A stretch of 6,420 nucleotides of DNA from UMGS1933 sp051891435 (GCA_051891435.1 JBJFFE010000066.1:1-6420), one strand, 5' to 3'; positions 1 through 6,070 are shown, counted from the first letter of the stretch. Notes: generated by a model not told the origin, from the letters alone. A program made the numbers and translations.

Positions 1-9
1 AAAATATAA

Positions 10-40
10 AAACCCCGACGAGATTTGGCGGTCGTCTTTT
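10..40 (+). repeat. Right end of a hairpin repeat (copy 1), terminator-like
   Basis: Positions 10-31 match positions 3439-3460 at 20 of 22 bases (differences at 14 and 26), sharing the core CCGACGAGATT. In this AT-rich sequence such a GC-rich match is unlikely by chance. The second copy is the right arm of a long hairpin, so this is probably the right arm of a similar element whose left arm lies before the window. Locally GACGA (17-21) can pair with TCGTC (32-36), followed by TTTT (37-40), so it could also end transcription of an upstream gene. The match is seen directly; the role is inferred. Confidence 0.6.
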
Positions 41-82
41 GATATTTTTAATAAAGCAATTACTCACATAAATTACAATTTT

Positions 83-123
83 TTGTACAATATAGTTTAC
101 AAATTTATTTTTTAATATATAAT
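83..123 (+). promoter_or_regulatory. Possible metK promoter region
   Basis: Two overlapping sigma-A-like arrangements are visible: TTGTAC (83-88), 17 bases, TATTTT (106-111); and TTTACA (96-101), 16 bases, TATAAT (118-123). The second has the better -10 but would start transcription almost on the ribosome binding site at 130-135. Neither is decisive in such AT-rich DNA. No SAM-riboswitch aptamer is recognisable between here and metK. Confidence 0.35.
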
Positions 124-140
124 ATAAAAAGGTGATGAAA

Positions 141-1250
141 ATGAAAAAATATTTATTTACTTCAGAAAGTGTAACAGAAGGACATCCAGATAAAATGTGT
201 GATTTAATTTCAGATACAATTTTAGATGAATGTTTAAAACAAGACAAAAACTCAAGAGTAGCAGTAGAAACATTTGCATCAAAAGATTTAATTACAGTAG
301 CAGGACAAATTACAACTAATGCAAAAATAGATGTAGAAAAAATTGCAAGAGGAGTATTAAAAGAAATAGGATATGATAATGAAAACACAGATATAGATTA
401 CAGAACTTGCAAAATAGAAACCAATATTACAAAACAAAGTTCTGATATAGCACTTGGAGTTGATATTGGTGGAGCCGGAGACCAAGGTATTATGTTTGGT
501 TTTGCTTGTGATGAGACTAAAGAATACATGCCATTTGCAATAAGTATAGCGCAAAACTTAGCAAAAAGATTAACTACTGTTAGAAAAGAAAAAATAATAA
601 AAGGCTTAAGACCAGATGGGAAAACACAAGTAACAGTGGAATATGAAGAGGACAAGCCAAAAAGAATTGAAACAGTATTAATATCTACGCAACATGAAGA
701 AAATATTAATTTAGAAGAAATGAAGAAGGAAATAATAGAAAAAGTTATAAAAGAAGTAATAGACGAAAAATATTTAGATGAAAACACAAAAATATATATA
801 AATCCAACAGGAAGATTTGTAATTGGGGGACCACTTGGTGATACAGGACTTACAGGAAGAAAAATAATTGTAGATACTTATGGAGGATATAGCCGTCATG
901 GAGGAGGAGCCTTTTCAGGAAAAGATGCTAGTAAAGTAGATAGGTCTGGAGCTTATATGTTAAGACATATTGCAAAAAATATTGTAGCAAATGGATATGC
1001 CAAAAAATGTGAAATTCAAATATCTTATGCAATAGGAAAGGAAGAGCCTTTGTCTATCTATATAGATACTTTTGGGACGAATAGGATACCAGAAGAAGAA
1101 ATAATAAATAAAATAAAGGAAAAATTTACTTTAACACCAAATGGAATAATACAATATTTGAATTTAAAAGAGCCAATTTATACGCAAACAACGAATTATG
1201 GACATTTTGGAAAACCAAACTTACCTTGGGAGCAAATAGTGAAAATGTAA
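141..1250 (+). CDS. metK: S-adenosylmethionine synthetase (methionine adenosyltransferase)
   Basis: Cytoplasmic enzyme that makes S-adenosylmethionine from methionine and ATP, releasing phosphate and pyrophosphate; it supplies the cell's methyl donor. The 369-residue product has the family signatures in order: SESVTEGHPDK at 8-18 (with the ATP-site His15 and Asp17), GAGDQG at 111-116, RPDGKTQV at 157-164, GDTGLTGRK at 233-241 and the phosphate-binding GGGAFSGKD at 254-262, ending in PWEQ. It is somewhat shorter than the 380-400 residues common in the family, but no core motif is missing, so it should be active. ATG 141 is chosen because AGGTGA (130-135) lies 5 bases upstream; in-frame GTG 132 and ATG 135 overlap that site. 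The next gene starts 41 bases downstream on the same strand with no terminator between, so the two are probably cotranscribed. Confidence 0.97.
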   Translation: MKKYLFTSESVTEGHPDKMCDLISDTILDECLKQDKNSRVAVETFASKDLITVAGQITTNAKIDVEKIARGVLKEIGYDNENTDIDYRTCKIETNITKQSSDIALGVDIGGAGDQGIMFGFACDETKEYMPFAISIAQNLAKRLTTVRKEKIIKGLRPDGKTQVTVEYEEDKPKRIETVLISTQHEENINLEEMKKEIIEKVIKEVIDEKYLDENTKIYINPTGRFVIGGPLGDTGLTGRKIIVDTYGGYSRHGGGAFSGKDASKVDRSGAYMLRHIAKNIVANGYAKKCEIQISYAIGKEEPLSIYIDTFGTNRIPEEEIINKIKEKFTLTPNGIIQYLNLKEPIYTQTTNYGHFGKPNLPWEQIVKM

Positions 1251-1291
1251 CGAAAAATAGAATCAATCATATTATACTTATAGGAGGAAAT

Positions 1292-1651
1292 ATGGTTGAT
1301 TTTATTTTAAATTTACTATTATGGACTTGTGCATTATATGGTTTGATAGAGATAATAAAAAATATTTATTACATATTTTCATGTACCAATTTAAAAACAG
1401 ATGGAATTTATTTAATTGTTGCATGTAAAAATCAAGAAAACAACATAGAAGCTTATATGAGGTCAGTTTTTTTTAGACTAGTATATGGAAAAGAAGAATA
1501 CATAAAGGAGTTAATGGTGGCTGACTTAAATTCAGAAGATGATACCTTGGATATTTTGAAAAAACTACAAACAGAGTATAAATATATGAAAATAATAAAT
1601 TGGAAAAAATGTAAAGAAATAATTGATAATGTGGAAGAGGTTAATAAATAA
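1292..1651 (+). CDS. Small membrane-anchored protein resembling a glycosyltransferase family 2 N-terminus
   Basis: A 119-residue protein of unknown function. Residues about 4-30 are hydrophobic and probably form one membrane segment. Residues 39-104 then resemble the first half of a GT-A (family 2) glycosyltransferase fold: a strand IYLIVACKNQEN (39-50) where GT2 enzymes have a V-x-KNEE strand, a helix with RSVFFRL, and VADLNSEDDTLDIL (76-89) at the place of the nucleotide-sugar-binding VDDGSTDxTLxIL segment. The rest of a GT2 enzyme (second acidic motif, acceptor site) is absent, so catalysis is doubtful; a stand-alone membrane-linked domain or decayed relic is more likely. ATG 1292 is preceded by AGGAGG (1282-1287). 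It lies 41 bases after metK and before the terminator at 1706-1756, so it is likely the last gene of a metK transcript. The GT2 likeness is by eye only. Confidence 0.75.
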   Translation: MVDFILNLLLWTCALYGLIEIIKNIYYIFSCTNLKTDGIYLIVACKNQENNIEAYMRSVFFRLVYGKEEYIKELMVADLNSEDDTLDILKKLQTEYKYMKIINWKKCKEIIDNVEEVNK

Positions 1652-1705
1652 TGAAAATTTAGGCTATTTTGAACGCGTTTCAACTGCATATTTAAAAATT
1701 AGTAG

Positions 1706-1756
1706 GAACACAAGCAATGTTTAAAATTTATGTATGGTTTGTGTTCTTTTTGTTTT
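1706..1756 (+). terminator. Rho-independent terminator after metK and the small membrane gene
   Basis: GAACACAAGC (1706-1715) pairs with GTTTGTGTTC (1737-1746): ten base pairs with one G-U, then TTTTT-G-TTTT (1747-1756). This is a standard hairpin plus T-tract. The 21-base loop is larger than usual because part of it belongs to a second inverted repeat (see the next entry). Confidence 0.75.
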
Positions 1757-1764
1757 AAACATTG
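1715..1764. repeat. 12-bp perfect inverted repeat interleaved with the terminator
   Basis: CAATGTTTAAAA (1715-1726) and its exact reverse complement (1753-1764) are separated by 26 bases that contain the right arm of the terminator. The two stems are therefore ordered A-B-A'-B': they can form a pseudoknot-like fold or exclude each other. The right arm also overlaps the T-tract and the first bases of the prmC -35 box. It could be an antiterminator in readthrough RNA or an operator on DNA; the arrangement is seen, the function is not. Confidence 0.6.
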
Positions 1765-1790
1765 AGTTTATATTTATTTTATGCTAAAAT
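1762..1790 (+). promoter_or_regulatory. Probable sigma-A promoter for prmC
   Basis: TTGAGT (1762-1767), a 17-base spacer and TAAAAT (1785-1790) preceded by TG one base away (1782-1783), an extended -10. Transcription would begin near 1797, leaving a leader of about ten bases before the chosen TTG start. Its -35 overlaps the right arm of the inverted repeat ending at 1764. Confidence 0.55.
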
Positions 1791-1806
1791 TTATATGGTG
1801 GTTATT

Positions 1807-2244
1807 TTGAATATACAAGAAATACAAAAATACTCAGTAGATATATTAAAGGACAATAATATAGAAGATTATAATTTAAAAACTAAACTTTTAATATCTA
1901 ATGCGATAAATAAACCAAAAGAATATTTAATAATTCATGAAAAAGAAGAATTATCAGAAGAAAAAATAGTGGAAATTAAAAATAATATAAATAAAGTTAT
2001 AGACGGTTATCCTATTCAATATATAATAAAAAAACAAGAATTTATGGGTTTGGATTTTTTCGTAAATGAAAATGTTCTTATTCCACAACCAGATACGGAA
2101 GTTTTGGTAGAAGAAGTTATAAGAATTTCTAAAAATATAGAAAACCCTAAAATCTTAGATTTATGCACAGGAAGTGGAGCAATTTCTGTGGCTGTAAAAA
2201 AATATATAATGCGGACTATCAGAAATAACCGGATCAGATATTAG
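1807..2244 (+). CDS. prmC: PrmC, N-terminal part (gene broken by a frameshift)
   Basis: PrmC (HemK) is the SAM-dependent methyltransferase that modifies the glutamine of the GGQ motif in release factors RF1 and RF2. This frame encodes 145 residues: the N-terminal helical domain that recognises release factors (about 1-70), the linker with QYI and the VLIPQPDTEVLVEE segment (90-103; usually IPRPDTE), and SAM-binding motif I, LDLCTGSGAI (117-126). From about residue 135 the sequence stops resembling the family and ends at TAG 2242-2244, while the expected continuation appears one frame over from 2210. TTG 1807 is chosen because GGTGG (1797-1801) lies 5 bases upstream and the protein then begins MNIQEIQKYSVDILKDNNIE, as PrmC proteins do; ATG 1795 in the same frame has no ribosome binding site. 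With one base removed the gene would give 281 residues, the normal PrmC length. Confidence 0.85.
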   Translation: MNIQEIQKYSVDILKDNNIEDYNLKTKLLISNAINKPKEYLIIHEKEELSEEKIVEIKNNINKVIDGYPIQYIIKKQEFMGLDFFVNENVLIPQPDTEVLVEEVIRISKNIENPKILDLCTGSGAISVAVKKYIMRTIRNNRIRY

Positions 2245-2653
2245 CCCAAAAGCCTTAGAAGTTGCAAAAACAAATGCTAAAAACAATAATGTGGAAATAG
2301 AATTTGTAGAATCAGATTTATTTAATGGAATAAATAAAAAATTTAACATTATAGTTTCTAATCCGCCATACATAAAAACAGATGTAATAAATAAGCTAAG
2401 TTTAGAAGTTCAAAATGAACCTCATATAGCTCTAGATGGTGGACAAGATGGGTTAGATTTTTACAGACATATAGTAAATAATGCATATCAATATTTAGAA
2501 GATGAGGGCTATTTGGCTTTAGAAATTGGTTATGACCAAAAAGATGAGGTTATGGGACTTATTGAAAATAGCAACCAATATAAAGAAATATATTCAAAAA
2601 AAGACTTAACTGGAAACGATAGAATAATTTTATGTAGAAAAAAAATGATATAA
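2210..2653 (+). CDS. prmC: PrmC, C-terminal part (catalytic NPPY half, shifted frame)
   Basis: Continuation of prmC in the next frame. Family resemblance begins at about 2210 with EITGSDISPKALEVAK (SAM-binding motif II, including the acidic residue expected to hold the SAM ribose), and continues through FVESDLF and the catalytic tetrapeptide NPPY (2360-2371), which in PrmC binds the substrate glutamine. DGGQDGLDFY and the C-terminal LTGNDRII also fit. This half has no ribosome binding site; its first start-like codon is GTG 2291, after motif II, so it is unlikely to be translated alone. The stretch is undamaged otherwise, which suggests a recent mutation or a sequencing/assembly error rather than long decay. 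whiA begins 34 bases after the stop, so the two probably share a transcript. Confidence 0.85.
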   Translation, partial: CGLSEITGSDISPKALEVAKTNAKNNNVEIEFVESDLFNGINKKFNIIVSNPPYIKTDVINKLSLEVQNEPHIALDGGQDGLDFYRHIVNNAYQYLEDEGYLALEIGYDQKDEVMGLIENSNQYKEIYSKKDLTGNDRIILCRKKMI

Positions 2654-2687
2654 AATACAATTTATCTATAAAGATAGGAGATAAAAA

Positions 2688-3326
2688 ATGTCTTTTTCAT
2701 CAGATTTAAAAAATGAATTATTAGAATTAAAAATGTGGGATAATAATAGTAGTTTAAAGCAAGATGAACAATTAGCAAGGCTATGTATTAGAGAAGCATT
2801 TATAAAATCTGGATTTGTAAATGCTCCAGATAAAGAATATCATTTAGAAATACTATTTAAAACAAAGAAAAAAGCTGAAGAAATGAAAAATTTAATAGAA
2901 CAATGTGGTATAGAAAATGTAGGAGTTACTAAAAAAGGAAAAGGCACTATTTTATATATAAAAGATGGGGAAAATATATCACAATTTTTAGCCTTAATAG
3001 GAGCTAATAATGCAATGCTTAGATTTGAAGAAACTAGAGTAATCAAAGAAACAAGAAACAACATAAATAGAATAGTAAATTGCGAAACGGCAAACCTAAA
3101 TAAAACAATAGATGCATCAGTTGAGCAAATAAAGAATATAAAACTATTAAAACAAAAACACAAATTCCACACTTTACCAGAAAACCTACAAGAAATAGCA
3201 GAACTAAGAATTAAAAACCCAGATGCATCATATGAAGAACTCGGGAAAATGCTAAAAAAACCAATAGGAAAATCAGGAGTAAGCCACAGGTTAAACAAAA
3301 TAAATCAAATAGCAACAGAGACATAA
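2688..3326 (+). CDS. whiA: WhiA-type DNA-binding protein, short form lacking the first LAGLIDADG half
   Basis: WhiA proteins join a degenerate LAGLIDADG homing-endonuclease fold to a C-terminal helix-turn-helix; in Gram-positives they affect cell division, chromosome segregation or sporulation, apparently as DNA-binding regulators. This 212-residue protein keeps the usual first residues (MSFSSDLKNELLEL), then passes almost directly to the second LAGLIDADG half (about 27-125: REAFIKSGFV, YHLEI, GENISQFLALIGANNAML). The WhiA signature NCETANLNKT (131-140) and the helix-turn-helix (about 177-209, ending KSGVSHRLNKINQIA) follow. Common WhiA proteins have about 300-320 residues, so roughly 90-100 are missing from the N-terminal lobe, with no stop or frame break. 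ATG 2688 has AGGAG (2676-2680) seven bases upstream. The usual neighbours rapZ and yvcK are not here; it follows prmC instead. The family call is firm; the functional effect of the missing lobe is unknown. Confidence 0.93.
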   Translation: MSFSSDLKNELLELKMWDNNSSLKQDEQLARLCIREAFIKSGFVNAPDKEYHLEILFKTKKKAEEMKNLIEQCGIENVGVTKKGKGTILYIKDGENISQFLALIGANNAMLRFEETRVIKETRNNINRIVNCETANLNKTIDASVEQIKNIKLLKQKHKFHTLPENLQEIAELRIKNPDASYEELGKMLKKPIGKSGVSHRLNKINQIATET

Positions 3327-3356
3327 AAAAGTTATTTTCTATTCAAATATAAAGTA

Positions 3357-3458
3357 GCCCAACGCAGGAGTTTCATTTTTCTTTTTTTAGGAGAATCTGA
3401 GTAGGGATTACTTAGAGGTGCCTAAAAAAAGAAAAATCAAACTCCGACGAGATTGGGC
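3357..3458. repeat. Long imperfect inverted repeat / structured RNA element (copy 2)
   Basis: The whole whiA-hemW gap is dominated by one fold. Outer stem: GCCCAA (3357-3362) with TTGGGC (3453-3458). After an asymmetric internal loop (CGCA against GACGAGA), 3367-3391 pairs with 3421-3445: 24 of 25 positions, with only a C-C mismatch at 3374/3438. At the tip TCTGAGTA (3396-3403) pairs with TACTTAGA (3409-3416), with one G-U and the loop GGGAT. No T-tract follows, so it is not a standard terminator. The right end matches positions 10-31. It could be a palindromic intergenic repeat (MITE- or REP-like) or a small structured RNA. I see no ORF inside and no transposase nearby. Confidence 0.8.
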
Positions 3459-3491
3459 GGATTTCTTATGAAAAGAAGAAAGGTAAAAAAT

Positions 3492-4610
3492 ATGAAAGAA
3501 CTAGGAATATACATCCACATTCCATTTTGTAAACAAAAATGTACTTATTGCGACTTCATATCATATGGGGATAAAAACAACTTAGTAGAAAAATATATTA
3601 GAGAACTAAAGCAAGAAATAAAAAACAATGCAGATAATGTAAATAAATATAAAATTTCTACAATATATATTGGAGGAGGGACACCATCATATATAGAAAG
3701 TAAACACATTGTAGAAATTTTAGAAACTATAAAACAAAAATATAATATTGACAAAAATGTAGAAATTACAATAGAAGTAAACCCAGGAACTGTAACAAAA
3801 GAAAAGCTACAAGACTATATAAAAGCAGGAATAAATAGAATAAGTATAGGTTTACAAACAACTAATAATCAATTATTACAAGTGATTGGTAGGATACATA
3901 CATATGAAGAATTTTTAAATACATATAATTTAGCAAGAGATGTAGGCTTTAAAAATATAAATGTGGATTTAATGATAGGTCTTCCAAAACAAACAATAGA
4001 AGATGTAAATGAGTCTTTAGAAAAAATAATTAATCTAGAACCAGAACATATATCTGTATATTCATTAATAGTAGAAGAAGGTACTCCAATAGCAAAAAAA
4101 ATAGAAGCGGGAGAACTGGAATTACCAAGTGAAGAAGTAGAAAGAAAAGAATATTGGCAAGTAAAAGAAACTTTGGAAAGCATAGGTTATAAACATTATG
4201 AAATATCAAATTTTGCAAAAGTAGGATATGAATCAAAACATAATATGAATTGTTGGAATCAAAAAGAGTATTTAGGATTTGGAGTAGCAGCACATTCATA
4301 TATAAACCAAAAACGTTTTTCAAACGTGGAAAAAATAGAAGAATATTTACAAAAAAAAGAGCCTATAATTCATGAAATACAAGACTTAGAAAACCAAAAG
4401 AAAGAATATATGCTTTTAGGATTAAGAAAGATAGATGGAATAAAAATATCAAGCTTTAAGAATAAATTTGGATGTAATCCAATAATGGAATTTAAAAATG
4501 AATTGAATAAACTAGTAGAAGAAGAACTTATAGAAATAGACCTAGATGAATTAAAACTAACAAACAAAGGAATTGACCTTGCAAATATTGTGTGGGAAGA
4601 ATTTGTGTAA
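3492..4610 (+). CDS. hemW: Radical SAM protein HemW (heme chaperone, HemN-like)
   Basis: HemW-family proteins resemble oxygen-independent coproporphyrinogen III oxidase HemN, but are thought to bind heme and deliver it to target proteins. The 372-residue product begins IYIHIPFCKQKCTYCDF: Cys13, Cys17 and Cys20 form the CxxxCxxC iron-sulfur motif, followed by Asp-Phe where HemN has an extra Cys two residues on, which favours HemW. GGGTPS (61-66), EVNPGT (95-100), INVDLMIGLP (156-165) and WNQKEYLGFGVAAHSY (255-270) are the expected radical-SAM and HemW segments; a C-terminal domain follows (about 300-372). Length is normal. ATG 3492 is chosen because AAAGG (3479-3483) lies eight bases upstream; in-frame TTG 3453 is inside the hairpin repeat and ATG 3468 has no good site. 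No other heme gene is nearby and the usual hrcA-grpE-dnaK neighbourhood is absent. Confidence 0.92.
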   Translation: MKELGIYIHIPFCKQKCTYCDFISYGDKNNLVEKYIRELKQEIKNNADNVNKYKISTIYIGGGTPSYIESKHIVEILETIKQKYNIDKNVEITIEVNPGTVTKEKLQDYIKAGINRISIGLQTTNNQLLQVIGRIHTYEEFLNTYNLARDVGFKNINVDLMIGLPKQTIEDVNESLEKIINLEPEHISVYSLIVEEGTPIAKKIEAGELELPSEEVERKEYWQVKETLESIGYKHYEISNFAKVGYESKHNMNCWNQKEYLGFGVAAHSYINQKRFSNVEKIEEYLQKKEPIIHEIQDLENQKKEYMLLGLRKIDGIKISSFKNKFGCNPIMEFKNELNKLVEEELIEIDLDELKLTNKGIDLANIVWEEFV

Positions 4611-4611
4611 A

Positions 4612-4666
4612 AGTGTGCCAGTGGGGGAAGGGACAATACCCATTTTCCACTGACACTAATTTTTTT
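4612..4666. terminator. Terminator between convergent hemW and bactofilin-like gene
   Basis: AGTGT (4612-4616) plus CAGTGG (4619-4624) pair with CCACTG (4647-4652) plus ACACT (4653-4657), with a two-base bulge on the left and further pairing inside (GGG with CCC near 4630-4641). A run of seven T (4660-4666) follows on the plus strand, giving a strong terminator for hemW. On the minus strand the stem is followed by TTTT just after the gene ending at 4669, so it probably serves both genes. Confidence 0.85.
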
Positions 4667-4668
4667 AT

Positions 4669-6039
4669 CTAATTTTCTTTTCTATCAAACAATTTCACAA
4701 AAATTCTTCCAACACCAATCATTGTAAATAAGAACATTACAATTGCTCCAACAAAAGGTATTTTAGAAATTAGGAATAATGCTAAAGAAATTAAACTTAC
4801 TATTAAATAAATATTTAATTTCTCTTTAAATAATTTAGCAATATCTAAAACAAAAAGAGGAATTGCTAAAAATAGTATTAATATATAAGCAAATATTAAA
4901 GTAAAGCTTAATGTAGTTCCTATATTAATTAAAATTAATAATATAGCAAGAACTATCACCGCAAAAATACTAAGTAGTCCAATTCCCAATGCTGCAAATG
5001 TATTTGAAACTTTTATTCCATGTGTTTTGCCTGTGTAATTTTTAGATATTAAGTTAAATATTAAAACAATAACTAAAACATACGCTACAAAAGTTAGTAA
5101 GTCTAAAATAAACCATTTTAGATTGAAAGAAGATTTATGTTTATTTTCATTATAAGTAGAATAGTTGATATCTCCTCCAACAATAGAGTCTTCAATATTT
5201 ATTTCTTCGCTAGATGAATAATCTAAACTGCCTTTTATTAGACACTTTACAGGTGAATCTTCTTGTAAATTTATAAAATTTAGTTCTTTAGATTTTATAA
5301 AAGCATTTCCGTCAATTTCTCCGGAAAAATCAAATTTATCAGAATTTGCTTCTAAGTCCCCATATAATAAGAAATCTGATGTAGTAGATATTTCAGTAGA
5401 ATCAATATAAGCATTTCTGTGTATTACTGAATTTAAAATTGTTTTTTCTGAAGAAAGATGCAAATCATTATAAATAGAACCATAATAATTCATACTAAAA
5501 TTTTTAGAAGTTGCATAAACACTGTTTGTTATTTTACCATTTATGAGAATATCGCTACCTATTGCAAATAGATTACCATAAATAGTAGAAGATTTTTGAA
5601 TATCTATACTATTTGCAAGCACATAAAGATCTCCATGAATTTCAGAGCCAGGTTCTAATATAAATTCATCACAAATAACAAAAGAATTACCATTTACTGT
5701 TGAATGGGAATTTATTTTATCAATTGAATAATTATTGTCTTTGGAAATAGCATCTGAATATGTTACATTTGATTTTAATGTTACTTTATTAGAAGTTATA
5801 TAAAGATTACCATTTATTAAAGAAGTATCTAATAAAACAAAATCTTTAGATGAAACAAAAACATTACCATCAATTTCGCCATCTAATAAATATGAATCTT
5901 CATTTATAAATAAATCTGAATCAATTAGTTTAGATTCACTATTTTCCCTTTCGTCTAATGTTAATAAATCTGTAGCAAAGACTGATGAAGTAAAAATAAA
6001 AAATAATATAAAAACTAGTGTAAAAATTTTTCTTTTCAA
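4669..6039 (-). CDS. Exported bactofilin-like beta-helix protein with five C-terminal membrane segments
   Basis: The 456-residue protein begins with a signal peptide (KRK, hydrophobic 5-20, probable cleavage after SVFA at 23). Residues about 50-295 are a repetitive, short-strand region in which a turn like I-x-G-N/D-hydrophobic recurs at 58, 77, 117, 136, 155, 172, 191, 208, 227, 244, 270 and 289, mostly 17 or 19 residues apart. This is the pattern of a right-handed beta-helix of the bactofilin (polymer-forming) type. Residues about 309-332, 346-372, 376-402, 409-425 and 428-447 are probable membrane helices, with a basic C-terminus (KLFDRKEN). Classical bactofilins are cytoplasmic and lack both signal peptide and this membrane domain; here the helix should lie outside the membrane, perhaps as an envelope scaffold. 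The start is TTG 6037-6039, with AGGAGG eight bases upstream (6048-6053 on this strand). It stands alone, convergent with hemW. The fold call is by pattern; the role is unknown. Confidence 0.82.
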   Translation of the reverse strand: MKRKIFTLVFILFFIFTSSVFATDLLTLDERENSESKLIDSDLFINEDSYLLDGEIDGNVFVSSKDFVLLDTSLINGNLYITSNKVTLKSNVTYSDAISKDNNYSIDKINSHSTVNGNSFVICDEFILEPGSEIHGDLYVLANSIDIQKSSTIYGNLFAIGSDILINGKITNSVYATSKNFSMNYYGSIYNDLHLSSEKTILNSVIHRNAYIDSTEISTTSDFLLYGDLEANSDKFDFSGEIDGNAFIKSKELNFINLQEDSPVKCLIKGSLDYSSSEEINIEDSIVGGDINYSTYNENKHKSSFNLKWFILDLLTFVAYVLVIVLIFNLISKNYTGKTHGIKVSNTFAALGIGLLSIFAVIVLAILLILINIGTTLSFTLIFAYILILFLAIPLFVLDIAKLFKEKLNIYLIVSLISLALFLISKIPFVGAIVMFLFTMIGVGRIFVKLFDRKEN

Positions 6040-6070
6040 AATAAAAACCTCCTATAAAATAATATAAATA

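Noticed and set aside
1668..1683. Near-palindrome TTGAACGCGTTTCAA as an operator
   Set aside because: It is one base short of symmetry, single-copy, and not next to a promoter; nothing else supports it.
2196..2202. Run of seven A as a programmed or mutational slip site explaining the prmC frameshift
   Set aside because: A shift there into the downstream frame meets TAA at 2207-2209, so the change must lie beyond it.
2233..2247. Programmed +1 frameshift at the prmC TAG, by analogy with prfB
   Set aside because: There is no CTT-TGA-like slippery site, and shifting at the stop would miss the SAM motif II residues encoded in the other frame just upstream.
3453..3491. hemW starting at TTG 3453, adding 13 residues
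   Set aside because: The TTG lies in the right arm of the hairpin repeat shared with positions 10-31, has no ribosome binding site, and HemW proteins begin close to the IYIHIPFC motif; ATG 3492 has a good site.
3869..4323. Long minus-strand open frames inside hemW, and similar ones inside metK and whiA
   Set aside because: They are hydrophobic low-complexity translations opposite well-supported genes, lack ribosome binding sites, and follow from the codon bias of the sense strand.
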